A stretch of DNA of 12,226 nt from NCBI GenBank assembly GCA_017458025.1, contig JAFTGG010000255.1, forward strand, positions 1 to 12,226, given 5' to 3'. Position numbers and translations under genes: made by a program. Below are positions 6,243 to 12,226 of this stretch, in pieces; positions within the stretch are counted from its first letter, which is position 1; each line of letters opens with the position of its first letter. This DNA is from Oscillospiraceae bacterium. Its GTDB lineage: Bacteria > Bacillota > Clostridia > Oscillospirales > Oscillospiraceae. The notes below the pieces were generated by a model. It had not been told where the DNA came from, did no database searches, and saw nothing but the letters and a program-made list of their open reading frames with translations.

Positions 6243-7775
6243 TTGGCAACACAATGCGCCGTCAAAATGGAGAATATCACCAAGCGCTTCGGCAAGGTCG
6301 TCGCGAACGACCATATCAATTTGGAGCTGCGCGAAGGTGAGATTCTTTCGCTGCTGGGCGAAAACGGCAGCGGCAAGACCACGCTGATGAACATGCTCTC
6401 CGGCATCTACTTCCCCGACGAGGGCCAGATTTACGTCCACGGCAGGCCCGTGACCATCGCCTCGCCGAAGGACGCGTTCGACAACGGCATCGGCATTATC
6501 CACCAGCACTTCAAGCTGGTCGATGTGTTCACCGCGACGGAGAACATCGTCCTCGGTCTCGAGGGCGAGGGCAAGTTCGACCTGAAGGCCGCGGGCGCGA
6601 AGATCGCGGAGATCTGCGCGCGCTACGGCTTCGACATCAAGCCCGACCAGAAGATCTACGACATGTCGGTCTCGCAGAAGCAGACCGTCGAGATCGTCAA
6701 GGTGCTGTATCGCGGCGCGGACGTCCTCATTCTGGACGAGCCGACCGCCGTGCTGACCCCGCAGGAGACGGACAAGCTGTTCGACATCATGCGCGCGATG
6801 AAAAAGGACGGCAAGTCGCTCATCATCATTACGCACAAGCTGCATGAGGTGCTGGACGTCTCCGACCGCGTGGTCGTGCTGCGCAAGGGCGAATACATCG
6901 GCGACGTGGCGACGAAGGACGCCGATCAGCAATCGCTGACCGACATGATGGTCGGGCGCAGCGTCTCGCTTAACATCGACCGTCCGCTGCCGAAGGACCC
7001 GAAGCCGCGGCTTGAGGTCAAAAACCTCACGGTCTACGACGAGCTGGGCGTCAAGCGCCTCGACGACGTGAGCTTCACCGCCAACTCCGGCGAGATCCTC
7101 GGCATCGCGGGCGTCGCGGGCAGCGGACAGAAGGAGCTGCTGGAGTCCATCTCCGGCCTCTACCCCATCCGCTCCGGCTCCATCGTGTTCCACGATCCCG
7201 ACAGCGGGCAGGACAGGGAGCTGGTCGGCATGGACCCGCTCGATATCCGCAAGGCGGGCGTCGGCATGGCGTTCGTGCCGGAGGACCGCCTCGGCATGGG
7301 CCTCGTCGGCTCGATGGGCATGACGGGCAACATGATGCTGCGCTCGTGGCGTCAGGGCAAGGGCCCGTTTATCAACCGCAAGAAACCCGAGCAGCTCGCG
7401 AACGATATCTGGCAGGAGCTGGAGGTCGTCACGCCGAGCACCGCCTTCCCCGTCCGGCGCATGTCAGGCGGCAACGTGCAGAAGGTGCTCGTCGGGCGCG
7501 AGATCGCGCAGGAGCCCGCCGTGCTGATGACGGCCTACGCCGTGCGCGGCCTCGATATCAATACCTCGTACACCATCTACAACCTGCTCACGCGGGAGAA
7601 GATGAAGGGCATCGCCGTGGTCTACGTCGGCGAGGACCTCGACGTGCTGCTGGAGCTGTGCGACCGCTTGGTCGTGCTCTGCGGCGGACAGGTCTCCGGC
7701 GTCGTCGACGCGCGCACGATCACCAAGGAGGAAGTCGGCCTCCTGATGACCCAGCACAGAAAGGAGGGCGCCTGA
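6243..7775 (+). CDS. BMP-type ABC importer ATPase with two nucleotide-binding domains
   Basis: 510 aa from TTG 6243. Domain 1 (about 8-245): Walker A GENGSGKT 39-46, Q-loop Q88, signature replaced by SVSQKQ 142-147, Walker B VLILDEPTA 161-169 with E166, H-loop H198. Domain 2 (about 255-495): Walker A GVAGSGQK 290-297 with Q in place of the catalytic lysine (usual in this family), signature MSGGNVQK 408-415 and Walker B LMTAYAVRGLD 428-438. The layout is that of the nucleoside/simple-sugar importers (NupO/YufO, RbsA, MglA types). It powers the two following permeases at the cytoplasmic face. Start choice: the open frame reaches GTG 6234, but GGTGA/AAGGG lies directly on that codon and 5-9 bases before TTG 6243, so TTG is preferred; ATG 6267 has no ribosome binding site. 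Domain 2 is more degenerate than usual (see findings). Confidence 0.92.
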   Translation: MATQCAVKMENITKRFGKVVANDHINLELREGEILSLLGENGSGKTTLMNMLSGIYFPDEGQIYVHGRPVTIASPKDAFDNGIGIIHQHFKLVDVFTATENIVLGLEGEGKFDLKAAGAKIAEICARYGFDIKPDQKIYDMSVSQKQTVEIVKVLYRGADVLILDEPTAVLTPQETDKLFDIMRAMKKDGKSLIIITHKLHEVLDVSDRVVVLRKGEYIGDVATKDADQQSLTDMMVGRSVSLNIDRPLPKDPKPRLEVKNLTVYDELGVKRLDDVSFTANSGEILGIAGVAGSGQKELLESISGLYPIRSGSIVFHDPDSGQDRELVGMDPLDIRKAGVGMAFVPEDRLGMGLVGSMGMTGNMMLRSWRQGKGPFINRKKPEQLANDIWQELEVVTPSTAFPVRRMSGGNVQKVLVGREIAQEPAVLMTAYAVRGLDINTSYTIYNLLTREKMKGIAVVYVGEDLDVLLELCDRLVVLCGGQVSGVVDARTITKEEVGLLMTQHRKEGA

Positions 7776-8893
7776 TGAGCACGGTCGAACGCAGCGGCCA
7801 TGAGCCGTTCATTCGTATGTCCAAACGCGGCGAGATGCTGCCCGCCGGCAAGGCGTGGGGTATTCGCGTCCTCGGCTTTTTCCTGAGCCTCGTCGTCAGC
7901 GGCGTCGTCATCATCGCCATCTCCGGCCTCAACCCCGCGGCGGTGTTCGCCACGATGGCGACCGGCGCGTTCGGCTCCGCCAAGACCTCGTGGGTCACGA
8001 TCCGCGACGCGATGACGCTGCTGTGCATCGCGGTCGGCCTCGCGCCGGCGTTCAAGATGCGCTTCTGGAACATCGGCGCCGAGGGTCAGATCCTCGTCGG
8101 CGGCATCGCCACGGCGGCATGTATGATCTACTTAAAGGCCCTTCCCGCGCCGCTGCTGATGCTCGTGATGATCCTCGCAAGCATGATCGCGGGCGGTCTC
8201 TGGGGCTTCTTCCCCGGATTGTTCAAGGCGCGCTGGAACACGAACGAGACGCTCTTCACGCTGATGATGAACTACATCGCTATTCAGCTCACGAGCTTCT
8301 TCGTCGCGACATGGGAGAATCCCTACGGCTCCAACAGCGTCGGCATCATCAATATGCAGAAAAAGCAGGGGTGGCTGCCCAACCTGTTCTCGCAGGGCTA
8401 CAACGGCGACTACGGCTGGAACGTCGTCATCGTGCTGCTCGTCACGCTGGTGATGTACCTGTACATGAACCACTCCAAGCACGGCTATGAGATCGCCGTT
8501 ATCGGCGACAGCGAGAACACCGCACGCTACGCGGGCATTCGCGTCAACCGCGCCTACGTCCGCACGATCGTCCTCTCCGGCGCGATCTGCGGGTTGGCCG
8601 GCTTCGTCGCCGTCTCCGGCGCGAGCCACACGATCTCGACCTCCACCGCCGGCGGGCGCGGCTTCACCGCGATCATCGTCGCGTGGCTGGCGCAGTTCAA
8701 CAGCGTGGTCATGATTATCTTTTCGTTCCTGCTCGTCGTGCTGCAAAAGGGCGCGCAGGCCATTGCCTCGGCGTACAACCTCTCCCAGGAGGTCAGCCAG
8801 ATTATGACCGGCATTATCCTGTTCTTCCTGCTCGGCAGCGAGTTCTTCGTCAACTACACGATCCATTTCCGCGGAAAGAAGGTGGCGTCATGA
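7775..8893 (+). CDS. BMP-type ABC transporter permease, first subunit
   Basis: 372 aa. The family of nucleoside/sugar ABC permeases (BPD_transp_2) is shown by the FWNIGAEGQIL motif at 97-107 and by many hydrophobic helices (about nine to ten): the first near 30-50, then around 80-95, 105-165, 180-205, 230-245, 265-290, 300-325 and 335-365, following a charged cytoplasmic N-terminus of about 25 residues. The loop GYEIAVIGDSENTARYAGIRV is the expected ATPase-contacting segment (coupling helix). It forms a heterodimeric channel with the next gene's product. Its ATG at 7775 overlaps the ATPase stop by one base (TGATG) and has AAGGAGG 7 bases upstream, so translation is coupled. Corresponds in position to NupP/YufP-type subunits. 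Confidence 0.93.
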   Translation: MSTVERSGHEPFIRMSKRGEMLPAGKAWGIRVLGFFLSLVVSGVVIIAISGLNPAAVFATMATGAFGSAKTSWVTIRDAMTLLCIAVGLAPAFKMRFWNIGAEGQILVGGIATAACMIYLKALPAPLLMLVMILASMIAGGLWGFFPGLFKARWNTNETLFTLMMNYIAIQLTSFFVATWENPYGSNSVGIINMQKKQGWLPNLFSQGYNGDYGWNVVIVLLVTLVMYLYMNHSKHGYEIAVIGDSENTARYAGIRVNRAYVRTIVLSGAICGLAGFVAVSGASHTISTSTAGGRGFTAIIVAWLAQFNSVVMIIFSFLLVVLQKGAQAIASAYNLSQEVSQIMTGIILFFLLGSEFFVNYTIHFRGKKVAS

Positions 8894-9873
8894 CACAGGA
8901 ACAGCTCTTAACGCTCATCAACTCCGCCATCGCGTTCGGCACGGTCATCATGCTCGGCGCCGTGGGCGAAATTCTGATCGAGAAAGCGGGCAACCTCAAC
9001 CTCGGTATTCCCGGCGTCATGTACTTAGGCGGCATCGGCGGCATGATCGCCGCGTTCTACTATGAGCTCGGCGGCGGCTCCTCGCCGGTGACGGGCATGC
9101 TGCTGAGCTTCCTCTGCTCCATCGTGTTCGCGGCGCTCGGCGGCCTCATCTACGCGTTTTTGACCATCACGCTGCGCGCGAATCAGAACGTCACGGGCCT
9201 GACGCTGACGATATTCGGCGGAGGCGTCGCGAACTTCTTCGGCGCGAGCCTCAACACGCTGGCGGGCGGCGTCGGCCAGATCTCGGTGCCCGTCACCTCC
9301 AGCGCCTACCGCGCCTACACGTCGCTCGGCTACCTTGGCACCATCGGCCGCGTGCTGTTCGCGCACGGCTTTATGGCGTACCTTGCCATCGTGCTCGCCG
9401 TCGTGATGCGGTACTTCCTGAACCGCACGCGCGCGGGCCTCAATCTCCGCGCCGTCGGCGAGAACCCCGGCACGGCGGACGCCGCGGGCATCAGCGTCAC
9501 GAAGTACAAGTACCTCGCCATCATCTCCGGCTCCGCGATCGCGGGCCTCGGCGGCCTGTTTTACACGATGGACTACATCAAGGGCACCTGGGCAAACGAC
9601 GGCACCATCGAGGGCCTTGGATGGCTCGCCGTCGCGCTGGTCATCTTCGCGACGTGGAAGCCCGTCAGCGCCATCTGGGGCTCGTACCTGTTTGGTTTCG
9701 TGTATTGGGCGTACCTCTATATCCCCGGTCTCTCCCGCCGTACGCTGGAGCTGTTCAAGATGCTCCCCTACGTCATCACGCTGATCGTGCTGATTATCGT
9801 GTCGCTGCGCAAGAAGCGTGAGAACCAGCCGCCCGCGAGCCTCGGCCTCAGCTACTTCCGCGAAGAACGGTAA
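8890..9873 (+). CDS. BMP-type ABC transporter permease, second subunit
   Basis: 327 aa, the shorter partner permease of the same family. EKAGNLNLGIPGVMYLGG (31-48) is the equivalent of the EK.GVLNIGIEG motif of NupQ/YufQ-like subunits, and about eight to nine hydrophobic segments follow. NLRAVGENPGTADAAGISVTK is the coupling-helix segment facing the ATPase, as in the first permease. The ATG at 8890 overlaps the preceding stop (ATGA), with GAAGGTG as a modest ribosome binding site, so the two permeases are translationally coupled. It ends 3 bases before an intrinsic terminator. The C-terminus is a positively charged cytoplasmic tail. Confidence 0.93.
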   Translation: MTQEQLLTLINSAIAFGTVIMLGAVGEILIEKAGNLNLGIPGVMYLGGIGGMIAAFYYELGGGSSPVTGMLLSFLCSIVFAALGGLIYAFLTITLRANQNVTGLTLTIFGGGVANFFGASLNTLAGGVGQISVPVTSSAYRAYTSLGYLGTIGRVLFAHGFMAYLAIVLAVVMRYFLNRTRAGLNLRAVGENPGTADAAGISVTKYKYLAIISGSAIAGLGGLFYTMDYIKGTWANDGTIEGLGWLAVALVIFATWKPVSAIWGSYLFGFVYWAYLYIPGLSRRTLELFKMLPYVITLIVLIIVSLRKKRENQPPASLGLSYFREER

Positions 9874-9876
9874 TAC

Positions 9877-9902
9877 AAAAGAGCGGCTTCGCCGCTCTTT
9901 TT
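9877..9902 (+). terminator. Intrinsic terminator-like hairpin in the permease/deaminase gap
   Basis: A perfect 11-bp stem AAAAGAGCGGC (9877-9887) / GCCGCTCTTTT (9891-9901), loop TTC, with a T5 run (9898-9902). It takes up more than half of the 46-base gap and ends 4 bases before the AGGAG of the next gene, so the deaminase needs read-through, processing or an internal promoter. Confidence 0.85.
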
Positions 9903-9919
9903 GCTCAGGAGAATTTGCC

Positions 9920-11275
9920 ATGACTGCCCTGCTCATCAAAAATATCCAAACCCTCGTCTCCTGCGACGACGCCGACGCGGTGTACGAGAACGTCGACCTC
10001 TATGCCGAGGACGGCGTCATCAGGGACATCGGCGCGAATTTGCCGCAGGCCGCCGGCCGCACCGTCGACGCGTCGCACATGCTCTGCTACCCCGGACTCG
10101 TGAACACGCACCACCACCTGTATCAGGTGTTCTCGCGCAATCTGCCCGAGGTGCAGAATATGGAGCTGTTCGACTGGCTCAGGACACTGTACGAGATTTG
10201 GAAAAACCTCGACGCGGACGTCGTCCGTTTCTCGTCCCTCGCCGGTCTCGGTGAATTGCTCAAGCACGGCTGCACGACCTGCTTCGACCACCACTACGTC
10301 TTCCCTCGCGGCAGCGGCGACCTGCTGGGCGCACAGTTCGCGGCGGCGGACGAGCTCGGCGTCCGCTTTCACGCCTCGCGCGGCAGCATGGACCTCAGCG
10401 TCAAGGACGGCGGGCTGCCGCCCGACAGCGTCGTGCAGACGGTGGACGAGATCCTACGCGATTCCGCCGACGCCATCGCGCGCTTCCACGACCCGAAGCC
10501 ATACGCGATGCGCCGCGTCGCGCTCGCGCCGTGCTCGCCGTTTTCCGTCTCCGCGGATCTTTTGCGCGAGAGCGCGGTGCTGGCGCGGCAGTACGGTGTG
10601 CGGCTGCATACCCACCTGTGCGAGACAAAGGACGAGGAAAACTACATGCTCGCGCGCGAGGGCGTGCGTCCGCTGGAGTATATGGAGCGTCTTGGCTGGC
10701 TCGGCGGCGACGTCTGGTTCGCCCACGGCATCCACTTTGGCGACGGCGAGCTGCGCGTCCTCGCCGAGACCGGCACCGGCGTCGCGCACTGCCCCATCTC
10801 GAACATGAAGCTCGCCTCCGGCGTCGCGCGCGTACCCGAGATGCTGAAGCTCGGCGTGCCCGTCGGCCTCGCGGTGGACGGCTCCGCGTCCAACGACGGT
10901 TCGAGCCTTATGGAGGAGCTGCGCGTCGCGTACCTGCTGCACCGGCTGCACGCGAGCCACGACGCGCCGTCGGGCTACGACATCTTAAAAATGGCGACGC
11001 GCGGCGGCGCGCGGCTGCTCGGGCGCGACGACATCGGGCAGCTCGCCGTCGGCAAGTGCTGCGATCTGTTTCTCGTCGACGCGCGGCGGCTGGAGCTGGT
11101 CGGGTCCCTGTACGACCCGAAGTCGGTGCTCGCGACCGTCGGCCTGCGCGGCGCGGTGGACTGCACCGTCGTGAACGGGCGCGTCGTCGTCGAGCACGGA
11201 CGGCTGGCGTCCGTGGACGAAGAACGGCTCGCCGCCGAGGCGAACGCGAAGTGCAGAGCGTACCTGAACCGATAA
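9920..11275 (+). CDS. 8-oxoguanine deaminase-like amidohydrolase
   Basis: 451 aa, the usual length of the family. The amidohydrolase metal site is complete: HxH at 64-66 (NTHHHLYQ), H232 and catalytic E235 in RLHTHLCETKDEE, H269 in WFAHG, and D320 in AVDGSASNDGSS. The segments NMELFDWLRTLYEIW and VFPRGSGDLLGAQF are those of 8-oxoguanine deaminases and the related hydroxyatrazine ethylaminohydrolase group. The likely reaction is 8-oxoguanine + water to urate + ammonia, in the cytosol. This fits a locus with YgeW/YgeY and a purine-type importer, as its product would be urate. Alternative: another aminohydrolase of the SsnA/guanine deaminase group, which occupies a similar position in E. coli clusters. 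The ATG has AGGAG 8 bases upstream. A longer frame to 9818 would lie within the permease gene and is rejected. Confidence 0.88.
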   Translation: MTALLIKNIQTLVSCDDADAVYENVDLYAEDGVIRDIGANLPQAAGRTVDASHMLCYPGLVNTHHHLYQVFSRNLPEVQNMELFDWLRTLYEIWKNLDADVVRFSSLAGLGELLKHGCTTCFDHHYVFPRGSGDLLGAQFAAADELGVRFHASRGSMDLSVKDGGLPPDSVVQTVDEILRDSADAIARFHDPKPYAMRRVALAPCSPFSVSADLLRESAVLARQYGVRLHTHLCETKDEENYMLAREGVRPLEYMERLGWLGGDVWFAHGIHFGDGELRVLAETGTGVAHCPISNMKLASGVARVPEMLKLGVPVGLAVDGSASNDGSSLMEELRVAYLLHRLHASHDAPSGYDILKMATRGGARLLGRDDIGQLAVGKCCDLFLVDARRLELVGSLYDPKSVLATVGLRGAVDCTVVNGRVVVEHGRLASVDEERLAAEANAKCRAYLNR

Positions 11276-11276
11276 T

Positions 11277-11313
11277 ATGAAGAACGGCGGGTTCAAAACC
11301 CGCCGTTCTTCAT
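11277..11313. terminator. Convergent hairpin between the deaminase and the minus-strand genes
   Basis: A 16-bp perfect stem (ATGAAGAACGGCGGGT 11277-11292 pairing with 11298-11313), loop TCAAA. It starts 2 bases after the deaminase stop; on the minus strand it covers the last codons of the 81-aa gene, with that gene's TGA in the loop. T-runs on either side are weak (CTCCTCTT on plus, ATATTAT on minus), so it may act as a shared bidirectional terminator or an RNA-end stabiliser. Strong structure, function inferred. Confidence 0.65.
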
Positions 11314-11538
11314 CTCCTCTTGTATCAAGCCCTCGAGATAGTCGTCGAGCTGCCTCAAATCGGGGTGCGCGCGGTCGGCAAGCGCCCGCTCGAACACCGC
11401 CTCCGGCGGCTCCGGCCTGACGGGCTTCGCCGCCGCTTTCAGGTTTTCCGCAAAGGATACGCCCTGCGGCGCATTCGCGGCGGGCTTCTTTTGCGGCTGC
11501 ACCGGCTGCGCCAGCCCTCCGTTGATCTTGACGTCCAT
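11293..11538 (-). CDS. Hypothetical 81-aa protein
   Basis: An 81-residue soluble protein that I do not recognise. It begins MDVKINGGLAQPVQPQKK, is rich in Ala, Pro and Gln to about residue 40, and has an acidic C-terminal helix-like part (DLRQLDDYLEGLIQEEMKNGG). There is no signal peptide or membrane segment. The ATG at 11538 is fixed by GGAGGTGA (11551-11544, 5 bases away) and by the promoter just upstream; the upstream in-frame ATG at 11553 would fall at or before the predicted transcript start. The stop TGA lies in the loop of the 11277-11313 hairpin. It lies 57 bases after the partial gene upstream on the same strand, and may be a member of that operon as well as having its own promoter. 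The low-complexity N-terminus makes family recognition difficult, so it may be lineage-restricted; the promoter and RBS make it a credible gene. Confidence 0.7.
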   Translation of the reverse strand: MDVKINGGLAQPVQPQKKPAANAPQGVSFAENLKAAAKPVRPEPPEAVFERALADRAHPDLRQLDDYLEGLIQEEMKNGGF

Positions 11539-11557
11539 GTCGCTCACCTCCATTCTG

Positions 11558-11586
11558 ATTATAGCGGACGCGCGCGCGAATGTCCA
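11558..11586 (-). promoter_or_regulatory. Predicted sigma-A promoter of the 81-aa gene
   Basis: On the minus strand, -35 TGGACA (11586-11581), 17-base spacer and consensus -10 TATAAT (11563-11558). The predicted start (about 11551) coincides with the GGAGGTGA ribosome binding site, giving a leader of only about 13 bases. The spacer contains a run of alternating GC (CGCGCGCGCG). Confidence 0.65.
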
Positions 11587-11595
11587 CAAAAACGA

Positions 11596-12226
11596 TCAAA
11601 CTGGGGTTGAAACTCTCTCCTCGATTCCCATTCTTTGCAGCAGGTCGCGCCTTTGCAGCTCCCAATCGGCAACCGGCTGTGCGCGGAATTTCCCCAGCCA
11701 CGCCAGAATGTCGTCCAGCGTGCGGAACTCATGCAGCGGCGCGTTTTCAAAGCCGTCGCTCCGGTATGGATCGTAACCCGCCGGATGCACCTGCATCGTG
11801 CTTGTCAGCTCGATGACCTTCACAACGGTCAGTTCGAGGCCGTAGATGCTGCTGCGTTCATAGCGGTCGATCATCCCCATCGAGAACATCGACTCGATGG
11901 CGTCCACGATCTCAAACGCGCCGAGTTCGCCCGAAAAGCGCTCCTTCAGCCACGCGAGATCATCCTCCTCCGAGCCGAGGGCCTCCGGCAGACCGCTGTC
12001 CGGCTGCTCCCGCTTCCAGTCCGCATAGTCCTCCATCAGCGTGATGTAGCGCGAGCCGCTTTTGTAGATGCCGTCCCCGACGTGGAAACGCTCCTCCGTG
12101 GCCGTCAGGTTCGCCCAGTAGGCGAACGGCGAATCCGGCACAAGCGGCTCCGCCGCCGGCTGCCTGCCGAGCTGTAGGAGTACCGACGACAGGTCGATCC
12201 CCTTGACCTGCCGCGCCGTCCCCGCG
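11596..12226 (-). CDS. Hypothetical protein, 5' end beyond window
   Basis: At least 209 residues, with the frame open through base 12226; the start is probably outside the window. A GTG at 12141 preceded by a weak GGAG is possible (181 aa), but upstream codons (ending with LLQLGRQPAAEPLVPDSPFAYW) look like continued coding, so the partial call is preferred. The protein is soluble, acidic (D/E-rich region near DYADWKREQPDSG and ALGSEEDDLAWLKERF), with no signal peptide or membrane helix in the visible part. The region from YERSSIYGLELTVVKVIEL onward has alternating hydrophobic strands, followed by a helical C-terminus (LDDILAWLGKFRAQPVADWELQRRDLL). I do not recognise a family. It lies head-to-tail with the 81-aa gene and is likely unrelated to the purine locus. 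Confidence 0.7.
   Translation of the reverse strand, partial: AGTARQVKGIDLSSVLLQLGRQPAAEPLVPDSPFAYWANLTATEERFHVGDGIYKSGSRYITLMEDYADWKREQPDSGLPEALGSEEDDLAWLKERFSGELGAFEIVDAIESMFSMGMIDRYERSSIYGLELTVVKVIELTSTMQVHPAGYDPYRSDGFENAPLHEFRTLDDILAWLGKFRAQPVADWELQRRDLLQRMGIEERVSTPV

Noticed and set aside
6078..7193. A 371-aa open frame antisense to the ATPase gene
   Set aside because: The plus-strand protein has all ABC motifs; the antisense product has none, and its end runs through the terminator and promoter region.
10531..11280. Alternative 249-aa frame inside the deaminase gene
   Set aside because: Arg/Ala-rich shadow frame; the deaminase frame carries the metal ligands H232, H269 and D320 across the same bases.

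Overview
The window reads as a GC-rich member of the Clostridia (Bacillota), most like gut Oscillospiraceae-type bacteria. The coding DNA is strongly G/C-biased at third codon positions, while the gaps between genes are A/T-rich. The gaps carry clear sigma-A promoters, strong AGGAGG-type ribosome binding sites and compact intrinsic terminators. No mobile element, CRISPR array, rRNA or tRNA was found, and no gene-free stretch exceeds 300 bases.

Layout. Positions 1-1722 (minus) hold a partial PLP-dependent fold-type-II enzyme, preceded in the same operon by a YheO-type (PAS plus HTH) regulator whose end it overlaps by 8 bases. A divergent promoter region at about 1723-1915 contains TTGCAA palindromes. 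Positions 1916-4649 (plus) encode YgeY, an M20-type metallohydrolase, and YgeW, a knotted carbamoyltransferase; they are separated by 142 bases that fold into three perfect hairpins plus one weak one. Positions 4808-9873 (plus) encode a complete BMP-type (purine nucleoside family) ABC importer: lipoprotein, double-domain ATPase and two permeases. The lipoprotein has its own promoter and terminator, and the ATPase has a second promoter. At 9920-11275 (plus) lies an amidohydrolase that matches 8-oxoguanine deaminase. Beyond a convergent hairpin at 11277-11313, two minus-strand genes of unknown function (81 aa, and a partial gene of at least 209 aa) appear to be a separate neighbourhood.

How it fits together. 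YgeW and YgeY belong to the gene set (ygeW, ygeX, ygeY, ygfK, ssnA, hyuA, xdh genes) known to be linked to anaerobic purine and urate breakdown in gut bacteria. An importer from the purine-nucleoside-type family, and a deaminase whose family converts 8-oxoguanine to urate, point to a purine-scavenging and urate-feeding locus under the divergent YheO-like regulator. The exact substrate of the importer, the reactions of YgeY and YgeW, and the role of the PLP enzyme (possibly standing in for YgeX) are inferred, not shown. The most original signals are the switch region at 1781-1878, the hairpin cluster at 3319-3428, the A/T words shared by the two transporter promoters, the unusually degenerate second ATP site of the importer ATPase, and the terminator hairpin in front of the deaminase.
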